In this document: positions 10,868 through 24,300 of the stretch, one piece after another
Position numbering within the stretch: position 1 is the stretch's first letter
Layout: each line of letters opens with the position of its first letter
Origin: Ectocarpus siliculosus
Lineage: Eukaryota; Sar; Phaeophyceae; Ectocarpales; Ectocarpaceae
Assembly: GCA_000310025.1 (NCBI GenBank)
Contig: FN649732.1
Coordinates: 2,086,811 to 2,150,810 of the forward strand
Direction: 5' to 3'
DNA: 64,000 bases
Program-made: the position numbers and the translations under genes
The notes under the pieces: generated by a model
Seen by the model: only the letters and a program-made list of their open reading frames with translations
What the model was told of the DNA's origin: nothing
Databases searched by the model: none

Positions 10868-13800
10868 GTGCAGGCATGCCGCACCAGCAGCGATATTCCG
10901 GGCGCAGCGACCGAGCTCCCAAGCAAGTCAACTTTGCGGATGCTTCTGTTGCTGCTACTGCTACTGCTGCTGCTGCTGCACGGCGTCTGTCCGACGACGG
11001 CGGCGACGGCGACGAGCGGAAGATCGAGTCCTCAAGGTCGAATAGCGCGTGGAAAGACTCGGAGATGATGGCGTCGACATCGCCCGCGTCCCTGGATGGC
11101 GGCGGCGGTTGTATCGCAGCGTCGAACTTGCCGGTTTTGTCCTACGACGACTCACCGCCGCCTTCCCCGTAGCCCGACACTGCTACGGGGCTGGAGGGCC
11201 TTGGCGATCCGGATGTGCAGGAGCATCTCATGAGGGTTCCATCTTCCAATCCCTCCTCAAGCCCCCGGAGATCGAGACCGCGACGGGCAACGGTGAGGCA
11301 GAAGGCAGCAACAGGATCGATGGCGAGGTGTACGCCGGCACTACGGAAGGAGCTCCTTCATCCATGGCCGTCGGGTACGGTTGCACCTACGTCGCGAGCG
11401 AATCCGTGACTATCGAGAGCTCCGAGTCTCACCGAGACGTGCGCTCGCCCCGCTCGCACGGTGAGACTCGGAGCTCTCGATGGTGACCGATTCGTTCGCG
11501 ATGTACGTGCACCCGCACCCGACGGCCAGGGAAGAACGAGATACTTCGGTAGTGCTGGTGTACACGTCGTTGCCTATCCTGCTCGTGCCTTCGGTGTCCG
11601 CGTTGGCCCCCGGCCTCGATCTCGGGCACCTCGAGGAGGGACTGGAGGATGGTCCCCCTGAGAAGGTCCTCCTTCACGCCCCGATCGCCAACGCCCTGCA
11701 GCCCTGGAGCAGCGGCGAGCGACCGGGAAGGCGGTGAGTCGTTGTTGGACAGGCTGGACAACAAATGATCCCCAAACGGCGAGTACCCGTTGATGCTGTG
11801 GCCGTCTCGATCGCCGTCACCGTCGAGGCCGGCGGGCACGGCGACGACGGCGGCGGTCACGGCGGTCACGGCGGTCACGGCGGTGAGAACCGCGGGCATG
11901 CTGGCGACGGCGACGAGCGGAAGATCGAGTCTTCCCTGTCGAACAGCGTGTGGAACGACTCGGAGATGATGGCGTCGACATCGCCCGTGTCCTTGGATGG
12001 CGGCGGCGGCTGTATCGCAGCGTCGAACTGCAGGGACAGGGTGCGCGTGGGTGATGCGTGGGTGTGGGGTGTTCGGAAGGGTGGGAAGGTTTGAGAAGTA
12101 CGGGGGGTGAGTGGGGAACAAGCAGGTTGTAGTTACAATTTCGGCATTTTTCAACACATTCCCGAGGTCGGGCCTTCGTACGACGCTGCACAGTCTAGAC
12201 GACAATAGTATTCAGAAAAAGTCAAAGTAGCACCCGCGACGCTCGACGTTATACTCTAACACGAACGTACCACTACAATGGCATTGTTGAGCGAAACCAA
12301 ACGCTGTGGCCACTTCTTACCATGGTCGATTGCCCGCCTCCGGTCGGTTGTCGAACGGCGCGGTCGTCGGATGACCACTCGTGCGGTCGGTGAGTAGTAC
12401 CCGGGAAGCCCGCAGCTTGCCCAACACCTCCGCCGCCGTACCCAACGCCACCACCGCAGGCGTCGCCCCCGCCACACGCTCCCCCCTAACCGCCGGCGAC
12501 TCCGCCGTGCTGCCAACGCCGTCATCGGCCATCGCTCCCGCCGCCGCTGCCGGCAAGCGGACGTCCCGGGACAGGTAGCGCCGTGGTTGTTTGACGTTGC
12601 CGCAACAACGAGATGGCGGCGTGAACAGCCGAGCGGACAACGAACAGAGCGGTGGGGTCGACGACAGCTCATCGAACAGCATGGAGGAGCTGCTTGTTGG
12701 GCTGTCGTTGCCCCCAACGCTCTGCTCGTTGTCCGCGGGGTTGTCTACACCGGCATCTGGTTGTTGCGGGAATATCAAACAATAACGGAGAATATAGGGT
12801 CCAGGAGTTTGGGTGAGAAGCCGAGGCGTCGCCAACCAAAAACTCGACGCCCATCGGGGGGAGGGGGGTCTGCCGAGCATTCCTCATGATAAGCGCCAAT
12901 ATTATTCGGGGTTTTATCGATTACACACAATTCGGGTACCAGCAGGGTAGATTTGAACGGCGCCCCTTTCAGGACGGTACTCGCCTTTGGAAGGCGCATC
13001 CACCGCTTGACAAACAGAACGCGAACCGGAATTCATGGTGTTTCGAGTGGACAGGCAGGGATCGACACGACCCAAGACGAAGGGGAAATACTGGTACCAC
13101 CCAAGGTTTTGGTATCTGCGTACATATGCCGCCCCCCTCGATCACCATGCCATCCTGGGACGCAGCAGCCGACCAAAAGCTCATGCATCATCGATGGTTT
13201 TGAGGGGGCGGGGGGGCGAAAGGTTTAGGCGAAGCACAAACTTAGCACAAAGCTAGCGAGTGGTAGCGGGCCTAGACTATACTTGTTGGTTTTGGGTGGA
13301 CCGGGGCGGCGACGTTGTTGGGCAAACCATCGCACCTTCGCTCGGAGGCACAGGAAGAGTCCGCTTGGGTGTTGATCTTGCGGAGGTCCCCGTGGAAGAA
13401 GAAGGGGACGATGGCTCCGTTACCGGGTCAACCCGTAGAACAGGTTTTCCCACCGATCCCCTCGCTTTCATAGAACGTCGTCCCAGCCGGCCATTGCGGA
13501 GACCTCCAAAAACAAGACCAACAAGCCTGTTGAAGTTGGCCGGAGGGGGGACGGGGCCGCAACATCGGTATCAATATTGCGACCCTCTCCCCCTCCCCAA
13601 CATGAAGTGGCTGGTTGGACGAGTATTCGGAGGTCTGCCGAACGGCGGGCTAGGACGGCGTTCTAGTATAGCGGGGGGATCGGCGGGAAATCTGTTCTAC
13701 GAGTTGACCCCGTGACGGAGTCATCGTCTCCTTCAACATCGGTGTCTGATGACCCTCTCCCCCTCCAAGTTAAGCAGGCTTGTGGGTCGTATATTTGGAG

Positions 13801-13900
13801 GCGTCCCCAACGGCCGGTTAGGACGACCTTCTAGTAAAGCGGGGGGAATCGGTGAGAATACCTGTACTGTCGAAATATCAATCCAAGGCAAGAAGCGTTT
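10868..13900 (+). repeat. 3.2-kb tandem duplication, copy 2
   Basis: This is the second copy of the block at 7680-10820, with the same palindromes centred near 11448 and 12681. It ends with alternating-orientation units of about 140 bases (13420-13560 minus, 13570-13720 plus, 13740-13890 plus) sharing AACGGCCGGTTAGGACG and related words. The corresponding units in copy 1 lie at 10215-10375, 10390-10520 and 10555-10690. Confidence 0.85.
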
Positions 13901-16900
13901 CTCATGCGGAAGAAATACCATCCTCCTCCTCGAGGGTTACAGAACGGCCGGTGCCACAGAGGCTTTAGAGCAAATTTTCCACCACTATTTCTTTATGAAC
14001 CAGTTCTCTGGCGTGTATGTAGCCTGTCTACGTATACTCAAAGTGTATTATATTTTTGCCCTCCCCAGTAGTCCACCCCTCTAGGTTTTCGTCCAACAGC
14101 GTTTAGTATTCGTTGCGTTGATCCCGGGCGCGAGAAACAACATGAGCTGCGCCCCACCCCCCCAAGCTTGAGTTGGCCCGGGGCTTGTTTACCTTTGGCG
14201 TGTGGGGGAGTATTGGTGTTCTTCAGATGTGTTTGTTAACAAGAAAGAGTTTTTAACAAGAAAGTGCGGGTTAGAGGGGCTTGTCTACTTTTGGCGTATA
14301 CGCGCGGGCGAGTATCGTTGTTGTTAGGCGTGTTTATACCAAGAGTGTACGGGTTGGAGCGCTTGTCCTATTTGAGCCTATACCACACTAATTCGTCGAA
14401 CGTGCCGGATCTAGGAGACTCTGTCATCCATGTAGTTCTAGTGTTTGCCGTGCGTAGTCTAATGCAACATCACAGATCTTCCCGTCGGAAATATGGTAGA
14501 AATATACCTACATATTCGGCGCATAAAAAACATCGTTTGCCACATAAATATCTCACATCTGTCTTTTACAAGAGAAATATGCCCCCGGCAAAAAGGAACG
14601 CTAAGGGTCTAAATCGCCCGCGGCCATCTCTAGACAGTGTCAGTTGTTCGTGGCGTCTGGTACACAACCCTGCGCCACGGTCTGCTCTATATTGGTTGTC
14701 GGAGAAGACCTTAACGGGTAAAAGGGGTACAGGTGGCTTTTGTTGCGGCCGGTTTTATTCACGAGAAGGGTGGGCCGCACGAACATCATGTCCTGGCATC
14801 TGATCTCCACATCTGATGAAGAGCCGCGGGTGCACGCACAGTTTGACTACATATATGTACACACACGTCGGTGGAACAACGCCGTAGGGGTAGCGAACCA
14901 TTACAAACATGAGCTTACCAACTACTGTAAAAGCGCTTTCAACTTTAAACAAAAGAGTCTCAACACTCACATGTCCCTCGCGGTTGGCTTTTCAAGTCTC
15001 CCACCCGCCGTCTCCGGCTTCCACAACGATCACCATCCTCTTCCTGATGTCCCGAAAAGCCAATGTGGTTGTTCTCACTCCAACGCTGCGCGGTGACCCT
15101 GTGGCCCACTCGTGACGCGGTGAGCATGCTGACATAATCCTACAGGGAGCTGAAAGGCTATCCTGTCGGGGCGGTCCCGCTCCTCCCTCTTGTCTGAACG
15201 AGGCGGTAAATAAGATCTGTATCTGCAACCAACCGCCTACAGGTGTTTGCCTCAGGCGAGCGCACAGAAGAAGTGTCACAACGCTTGTAGGTCCCACGCT
15301 ACGGTCGCGAAGCTTTCCGCTTCCCTCTGCTACTGCCGTCCTATTCCTGCTGCTCCCTCTCTGCCTCGTCTGCTTGTCTGTTCTCGGTTCCACCGTCTCA
15401 AATCGTCAACTGAGCGGAGTCCGCTTTCTCTCTCTCTAGCTCGGCTGATGTGCGGACGGACGGGATACGGCGAGAAGGTTATTTCCTCCGGTGCCAACAG
15501 CAACAAGCGAGGTCGTAAGGTAGTATGATCTTGGTCTTGTATTCACCACCCTGTCTCTGCTCGTGCGTGTCGCTCCTGCTGAATGCCGCGTGATATTGTG
15601 TGAGTGTCATGGGCGGGCGGGGGCCCACGCCCGTGTAAAATCCTCCGCTATAAATGAACGGAGAGGCGTCATTGCCGAGGGGGCGCGGGCGCTGGGGCTA
15701 CAGCACAGTCTCGCAGCGGGCCGATAGGAGGCCTCTATTTTTCCCACCCCCCACACCGCACTGTAGATACATGTAGCTTCGCCCGTCCCTCCCCTCAACA
15801 TGTGTGTCAAAGCTGGAGACATCAAGCACATAAAGCACCAATGGGAGAAAGAAGAAACGAGGCAAGGGGGGAGGTGGAAACTCTGTTGTACCCAACGGAC
15901 GAGTTTCGACGAGTTGTCAACAACGTGGAGGTATATGGATACGAAGGCCCGCAATTCTATCATACTGTCCGAGATATGTCTGATGATTGGTTCTCTACGA
16001 TCAACCCAGGGACTGCTCATGGCCGACGTGATGATTGGTTCTCTACGTTGTGTTTGGTGTTGTCGATGGACCTCAAACGCGGCTGTTTTTTTTCCGGCCG
16101 GACCGGGGGGTCTCCCACACTACAGTTTTCCCGAACGACCCATCGGCCGCCCATGGGCACCCCGTCAGGCCCATGATCTTGCCCATGGGTAGCCCGTCGG
16201 CAGCCCATCGGCGGCCAATGAGAGCCCTTCAACCGTACCAGTGTACTCCTAAACAATAGATTGTCTACTTTTGGAACGGGCACTATTGCGGCTAATAACC
16301 CAAACGCTGACCGTAACCCCAACCCCAATCCCACACGATACGTGCTAGGTTGGCGCTGGTGGCTAACTTCTAGGTTGATGTGAAGGTGGCTAACTTCTAG
16401 GTTGAGGTGCCCACGGTCGGCACTTCATGGGCCGCCCATGGGCGGTTTAGCAAAACTGTCAGTATTGTAGTCTAGTATGGGAGATTGGGACCGGGCTCGC
16501 ACCGATCGCTGTCGTGAGTAGCATGAAGGCGAAATTCAGCTAGAGGTGGTGTTTGGCATATGGCGCCGCGACAACACCGTCACGTACTGCTGTAATGGAA
16601 GGCTCTGGCAATTTTAATCTGTGCTATTGTGCGAGAAGCACTCACGAGGCAGGTGCGCCTGCCTGATCGCGCATGAGGCAGATGGTCGAGACGTCCCTGG
16701 GTGAAAGGGTATCTAGATTATGTGCACAAGTTCACTCACGGTGAGAATAATTATGTGGGTGGACAACGCTCGTTCGTGTCGATCTACGGGACGCCTGTCC
16801 AGACCTAGATGCGTCGATCCACACGAACGTTCTCCACAGAGGATTGATTAGGATTGTTTCAGCAGCGGGGGGACTCGGGTACCGTCATGGCCGTTTTTCT

Positions 16901-18370
16901 GAACTGCTGCGTAGACAAATATCTTGTCTCGCGTGAGTTCAAACTCGGTCACCTTGAAGTCCTGCTCGCTAAGGCCGACCTCCTTAGCATATTACAGCGC
17001 TTCCGCAGGAATAGGCGCGTTCGCTTTGTCGGGTTTTGACGCCGATGCTACTGGCAGGAACCACAGAATCTGCTCCCAGCAAGCACCTCGTAGATGGAGT
17101 CCGTGCACAAAAGGCCGCATGAAAATGGTCAGATTATTGCCCATCCAACACACCAAAAGGACCCTGGTCGCTCAGGATTGTTGTTGTCCTTTCTCCGACC
17201 GGAACAGTGAATTCGTTCCAACTCTGGTACAGGCGTCGGTTATCCTGTATGCGTAGAATCTCCTGAGCCCAGGGCGGCGCGGCGCGGTGGATGCAGCATC
17301 GGAGCTCTGCGTGTCACGATGGCCGAGGTGCGACACAAAACCGTACCGTATGTAGCACATGCGCCACTTTTTCGGTGTTAGGACATGGCGTACTGCTGTA
17401 ACGCGAGTAGTGCGTGAGTCACTAGACTTAACTGCGTTGCGTGTGCGCCTGACGCCGTAGTGACGCAATGCACCACGCGGCGTGTATGCATGTGTGTGTT
17501 GTTTCGAGGAAATCTTTCTACCACGTTCGTTCCCCTTAGAGGGAAGCCTTCAGCCTCATCTTCTTTGTGTTCCCTCACCCCGACATTGATCGTGCAAAAC
17601 CAATCGTGTGCGGAGCTACCTTGTCAGAGCTCTCGGTTCTTCGGTTAAGGAGGAGGCTGCCCCAGCCCGCGACATGCAACTGCTCATCATCAACGTGTCG
17701 TCTGGAGAGATGATCCAATTCAACGCAACAGTGGAAAGCATCGACCATGAGGCGCAAACCACACAACAAGCACATATGTTTACTCAAAACAAACGAGAGT
17801 ACACTCAATTGGATCGTCCACAAAATGAACGTCCATGATGTACTGACTATTTTCACCAAAATACGTCCATTAGGAATGCCTTGGAAAACACATTGAGACA
17901 CAACCGCAAGAAACAAATTTGACCACCCCAAATAGAAGATCTATTTCTTATATTCTTGAATATTCAAAGTAACGCCACTCTGGCATTAAACACTCGCTCC
18001 ACTCCACGTACACACTACACAATCAACCGCGTTTGCCTGTATCTTACCGTTATCGGCAGTGAGAACGCTTTCAATTCTACTTTCAATGCTACTCCCGTGC
18101 GGCCTAAGCCCTATCTATTCATTTGAAGAGTTTCACCTTTCGAATCGACCCGAGGCCAACTCTACTGCAGTACCAGGCGGCAGCACATGACCGAAACTTT
18201 TGGCCGAGTGAAGCACTACTGTATCTAAACACTTTCGTCGCTGTTGTCACATACCCCTAAATACACGTAGGCGGCGCTTTGTAGTGGGCGGGATCTACTC
18301 TCTTGGGGGGTTCGGCCTCGGAGGTAGTCCTTGTTGGCCCTTCACGTGAAGGGGGTGGTTGTAGGGCGGT
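13900..18370. other. Region without a firmly supported gene; small repeats and hairpins
   Basis: Small direct repeats include GATGATTGGTTCTCTACG at 15982 and 16030, and a 26-bp pair with GGTGGCTAACTTCTAGGTTGA at 16358-16412. CCCATGGG-rich sequence lies at 16135-16215 and 16425-16445. An imperfect hairpin is at about 16758-16842. The plus-strand stretch 15860-16020 (EVETLLYPTDEFRRVVNNV) and a terminal-exon-like piece at 15433-15528 are protein-like but unanchored. Confidence 0.45.
16866..17160 (-). pseudogene. Protein-like remnant with one internal stop
   Basis: The minus strand reads NNLTIFMRPFVHGLHLRGAC, then ASKPDKANAPIPAEAL, one TAA, then YAKEVGLSEQDFKVTEFELT and RDKIFVYAAVQKNGHDGT in the same frame. 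The composition is clearly protein-like on both sides of the stop. It could be a gene remnant, a spliced pair of exons, or a sequencing error. I do not recognise the family. Confidence 0.33.
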
Positions 18371-21300
18371 TCAGGGGCGTTGTGCAAGGCAGTCGAGCGA
18401 TAGGTTCGGTACCGCAGCAATAGCAGCTTCAGCATCAGCAGTCGATTGTCCGGGTGGTGTTGACAGCTTATTGTTTCCATCATTCGATGCGGCAAGCTGA
18501 CGCCTGGAACCTTCCCTTGAAACCCCATTATGCCCGCCCTTTTCGCACGAATCCCTCCTGCAGGTAGAGGCCGACGAGACGATGTACCCGACCTCTCCCA
18601 TTCTTTCGACGCCAGCTTCGGAGAAGCCGCTTTGCGCCGCCGCCTCTCGGCTGTGTTCTCTCCGTCGGTGGGGGTGTTTGCAGCGCAATTTTCGCGGCGG
18701 CGTATTCGCTGGCGCTGGCGAAGAACGCGTTTCGAGTCCAAAGCACGACGCGCTCGGTGCCATGCAACGCGCCCCGCCACCGCAGATTCCCCCCGCAGAC
18801 ATGTCTGTTGACTCTGAGACTTCCTCGCGCCTTGGAGACGCCAGCACCATAGGCTTGCGGCAGCCCCGCGACGCTGGTGCGTACACACCTCCCGAGCTGT
18901 TCCCGTTCGGACCACTAGACACCGCCCTGCTGCTCGTGAGAGGCCTCGAGGACAAGCCTGGTATGGAGGAACTCCATATGCTCATGCCGGCGGGTTCTTG
19001 ATTGTTATCCCTTCGTGCCCTACTTGAATGTGCCGGGGTTGTTCTTGGGCGGCAATCCCCGCTGCTGTAGCCATTCCCCGCAAAATCTTGCCCGCCGTCC
19101 GCTGAGGATATTGATGCTCCTCCTGTCGTCGCCGGCCGTTCTCGGTCGAAGGCATCGATATCACCGGTCGGCTGGGAGGGGGGCGTAGGGACTACCAAGG
19201 AGTGGTTCAAGTACTGTTTCGCCACCGCGAGTTGCCGAACCATCCCGCCAACGGCCCCCCTGGGGCTCACGCTCGTCGCGCCCACGCCACCCGCGATGGT
19301 GCACATCGCAGAGGGAATAGCCGGACGAACAACGCCTCCTTCGCTCTCCGACGTTGGCTGGGCCACCCCAGGGCGCGGCGAGGACGGGGTTGCTGTGTCT
19401 CCAGACTGGAGGTCTTCCGCCGCTCCACCGACGGATCCCTGTTGCTGGTGCTTTCTCCTCGGCGTGCGACTTGGGCTTGAAGGTAAAATTTCAACACGAG
19501 AAGAGATTCGCCGCGGGCTTGCGATTCCCTTGTCCCCGGTACTCTTACCGCTGTGGAACCTCGAGTACCCGCGGCCCCCCTCCCCCTCCCCAGCCTGTCG
19601 TCCGAGACTAATAACTGGTTCACCACCGGCGGTCGACAAGTCGCCCGTCGATCGGGCGAACGCCTTCTTTCTTGGGGACCCTTCTGCAGCGGAGACGGAC
19701 GCTAGGTCCTGACGGATCACACACAGGGGGGCCGGCGCATTGGAGACGGGAAACGCGTGGAGAAAAACGGGGTTCGGTGATTCTAGGTAACTGCCGCTGC
19801 ATTTACAGTGGTTTCTCTGCCGAATGGTAAGATGAATGCCAGCTACGGTTCTGAGGAAGGGCGACCTTGTCCTTAAAACCGAGCCCAAGGCAACGCGAAT
19901 ATCGCCGTCAAGAATACACGATACACAACTTCCGAGGCATTGTCGTGTTACCTTCGCAGTCGCCGCGCGGTTCCAAAAAAGCAAACGGAAATAGCAGTCC
20001 GTTGCGCCCGCCTCGAGCGAAAGGCGATGTTGCCCCGTGCCGTGCTGCTGGTCTCTCGGTCCCACCTGCGAGGAGTTGAATAGAGATCGGGGCTTACAAC
20101 CACAGGATGTGATGTCTTACACAAGAAAAAACAAGAAAACCTCGGTGTGCTCGAGCTCAGTACGACAATCCAGCGGAGCGTACATAATTGTTTGAATACC
20201 AGCTGTGGAGAGTTGCCATCGTACCCTTTGGTAGACATCGAATCATTGGACATGCCTTCAGAATAGCGCTAGGGATGAAATATGGAGCTAGCTCTAGCGG
20301 GAAACTTCAATCACATTAACGGGTTGGGGGAAATACCGTCCTATGCCATTGTCGTTGAAGCTCATCAAGTCGGTTCCATCCTTCCTATATGTCAGGACAA
20401 CAGCTATTTCAGCATCCGTGGCTCTCGCCCTCACCTGACCAGTCTCCAACATGTACCTTGCTTGGCCACAAAATCGTCACTTCCGACCCATCCCCTTGTT
20501 GATCGGCACAAGCTTACAACAAAGCCGTAATCATTTTGTGGACCTTTACACACGGTCCAGTTGTAGCACGGCGTTTTATCCCATTACGGTGCTAGCCTTC
20601 GTTTCGTCGTTTTCCGACAGACGTCGGCCTCACGCGTGTTTGTTGTTGTGTCCAAGGCTGCTTCCGTACGCAACGACCCTTTTCGACCCAACCAAGTTTC
20701 CGCAGAAGGAGCATGCTTACACGAAAACTGCTTCGAACACGGAAACCGAGAGAGAAGAGACCCGACAACATCGAGATTAACAGAGCCGGAGAGCAGTGGC
20801 CAACACAAGCACCAACCACCATCGTGTGTTGTACTTCCATAGACCGGAATCTGGGATAACGAGAGCGCGAGAACTTTAGAAGACCAGTCTACAAACCTGG
20901 AGAGTTTCCGTGTAACGTGTCAACACTCGACCAGGCCGGTTGCTGTCGCGTAGCACCTCAACCAGCCCCTCCGTGTTGGTCCCCCGCCACGAGTACTCGT
21001 TCTGCGACGGCGAGATCCTTAACAAAGAGATTGGGAGAGACGAAGAGATATATTCGGATATATATATATTTTGACGCCCGAACGATAACAAGTTGGGCGG
21101 AAACCGAGACAAACAGCGGAGGTATGTTCGTACGTGGCCATTTGGGCGCTGCCGGACGCGTGTAGTAAGATCGCTGGGAGGGAAAGAACACAGAACAGCT
21201 CCTCCCGCAACAGGGAAGACAGCGCTTACCATAACCCGTCAATATTTAGGGATCAGACATTGAACAACTTCGTAGCAGTAATTTTATGCGTGAAAGATGC

Positions 21301-24300
21301 CCGGTTGGCCTACTGTGTCCCGTTCATGTCATTGGTGTTTGCAGTTGTTCATTCTACCACCACAGCTTCCCGATTCTAGCTCCGAGCTGGGCGGACAGGA
21401 GGCAACCGTGTGCCAATGCGTGGCTATTCGTTCAAACCTAAAAAAAGGGGTGCTGAGAATGCTGAGAGATCATTTACGGCACGCTCCTCTCTTGTCATGC
21501 CCGCCGTCTCCGCATGGTCGGCACACCGAGCATTGTGTACAAGTGTCACGCCTCCGATAGTTGCCACGGGAAAGGAAATCTGGAGCAACACAGTTTCGCC
21601 AACAAAAGTGTTCTGGCTTTTTGTCCTGGCCGCCACACCCAACAACAATACCTTCTCGACGCCAGCAAGAAAGGTCGGGTGTGCACACCCTGGCAGGCCC
21701 GTCCCGACCCCAGCACGGGGACGCGCTCGTCATCATCCCCTGGTGGACAGAAACGCCTGTGGAAGTCCTGGGCGAACTCGAGCTGCTTCAGGACGAACTG
21801 GTCGTCGATCAACCGCGTTACCTGAATTTCGGAGGAGAAATATTGAACACGGGAGCATAAGAATCTCCCCCCCCCCCCCATGGGGATGATCCCACCACGT
21901 TGTGTTAACATGGTCAAGCATCCTCGAGGCAGTTACACAGTGCTTATAGCTGTCTTTGGAAGTGAAAGCACCAGAAAATCAATTTAGTCATACGCAGCTG
22001 TCATCCGTACGCAAGGAAGTAAGCACAATATGCCGAACACCCTTAGCAGGATGCAGCTTACCCTTCATGCGACCCGCCGAAAACCTCACGGCGCTTCGCG
22101 CTTGGTGATGTGAGAGCCTGGTCCGGTGAGAACCCGGCGTGCTCCGTCCCGGCTTTGTAGGGATGTGAGGTCAATGGTCAAACGACTACGGCATACACGA
22201 CTCCCCCCCCATGGTTATTCCATGTTGACAAATACCTTGACCGAACCCAGTTGGATGTCCTAGGTTGTGCTTGTAATGCGAGCCTTGGCCAGCGGTTTGT
22301 TGGTCACTCCAATAAAAAAGAGGAGTGCATCGATGAGAGGTACCGATCCGGCCGGCAAATAATCACTCGGCAAGCTTCAAGTGTACTCTCGTGAAGCTAT
22401 TCACCAAACGAGCTGCAAACGCCTTATGTCTACCGGCAGCAAAACAGAGAGGCCAGTCGATCGGACGCGCTGTCGTCCAATCTCGCTCGGGCATTGTAAC
22501 CTCAATTCGGGTCGATCTCAGGTGAAAAACGAGCGTAACCCTTTCGCACCTCGACCCTCGCTTCGAAGACGAGCTTGTCCTGCCCAATAGTCCAGAGCAG
22601 CTCACGCCGTTGCCCCCGGGGCAGGTGTCCGCAAAGGGGAAGGCGCGGGGGAACCACGACAGCAGGGCACCACACGACCGCCTGTATTGTGTATTGTCGG
22701 ATCCATTCACAGAGGAGCTACTTATTGCGGAAAGCTCGCAGGTAGAGGGCCCGAGGGGAATAACTCACAGTTGCAGTTCAGCACTCAGCTGGGGTGTATG
22801 ATATTGATCGGTTGCTCTTCCCCATTGCCACGCGTTTTCGTGCTCTTGCCTTGATATTGATGGTTCCCCCTCTCGCTGTACCACCGCCGGTGGTGGTCTT
22901 GCGGCGCTCCCTCCCGAACACGCCGACTTACACAGAGGAAACAAGTAATCAAACCGCACGGATTTTGCGAGTGCGAAAATTCGAACGAAAAGGATCAAGC
23001 CAAGAGGGGGGAAGTTCAACCGGCCGCGTGAACAGAGCTGCCCCGCAAAACCGCCAAATTGGGTAGTTGCGTCGAAACTCGGCAACAACAGTAGCCGTAC
23101 GGCATTTCTTGACAGCAACAGTAATCTTCAAAGAAAGCAGCGACAAGGATTGCCTGCTCCATCTCTCTCACCATGGAAGGCGCCCGTGTGGTCCCTTGGC
23201 ATGGCCACAGTCATTCTGCTGACCCCAGCGCCGGCGACCTCGCCGGCCGCACCATGATGATTATCTGAAGCAAAAGTATACCATATACATACACGTGTTT
23301 GCGGCCGTTTCACCAGATGGCCGTTCTTGTTCGAAGAATGCGGACGGTTGAAAAAAAAAAGAAAGGTGTGCTGTGTGCGGGCGCTCTACGCGAAGGACTC
23401 CGATCCGCAGCATGCAATAGCGGCGGTCTGTACGCCCGGCGTCGCACGGCAGCACCGTGCGCACCTACCTCCGGGCTGACGGTGGCCTGGTGCAGGACAA
23501 ATTACTCCCCGCGTCCCGTTGTTCCCGCTCCCGCCACCACCGTCGACGGGCTGGCTAGGCGCTGGCTTAGCCACGGGGGGGTTGGTTCCGTCGGCGTCGG
23601 AAACCGGGGGGTGAGTCCCAATTGCGTCAGCGGCTGCCTCGTCGGTTTCGTCGACTTGACCGCCGCCGTCGAAGTGCCACTGCTGCTGCGGGACTCTCAC
23701 CGCTCCGGGTACCCGAGCCGCAACCCCGCTGCCGCCGCCGTCACCGCCGCCACCGATCGGCATCCGCCACGTGTGATCGGCCGGGCTAGGGCGAGGTCTT
23801 GGGGAGGTGCCGCAGTAGATGTCGACGGCGTCAGGGTCGCAGGTCGAATGTCGAGCCTTCGTTGCGGCCGTGGCGGGTCGAGTTGTGCAGAATCGACGAC
23901 GTGAAAGGAAGGAAAAAAAAACGAGAAACAATGACGCAATTTTCTCGTGTTTGGCCGGGCCCACCGACGGCTCCATAAAACGGTCAGGTGTAACTTGGTG
24001 GTATTCCCCAAGAGGAGTGGGCGGTGCTGTTCGGTGAGCAAGGCGACGTAGAAGTGGGAGACACTACAATATTGCCAATAGGTCAGGGGCAGAGGGGGCT
24101 CGATACACCGACAGCTGCCAGTCGGGCTCGTGCGACAACGGAGGGTTTGGAAGGTGACGGCTGCGGTGGCGGTGGTAGTGGAGACGGCCGCGGTAGCAGA
24201 AAACGCACCCGCTGCTTAAGAAGGTAGGATGGAAAAAGCAGGGCTTGGAACGACACGGCGATTGTCTCAGCGAGCGTGACGGAAGGCGCGGTTTCCCGCG

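Noticed and set aside
21410-21889. Plus-strand frames with protein-like pieces
   Set aside because: The minus-strand exon 21821-21652 has both splice sites and phase continuity on each side, so the plus-strand reading is taken as a shadow.
23299-23904. Plus-strand 201-residue frame
   Set aside because: It is the shadow of the minus-strand exon 23856-23469, which has good splice sites and matching phases.
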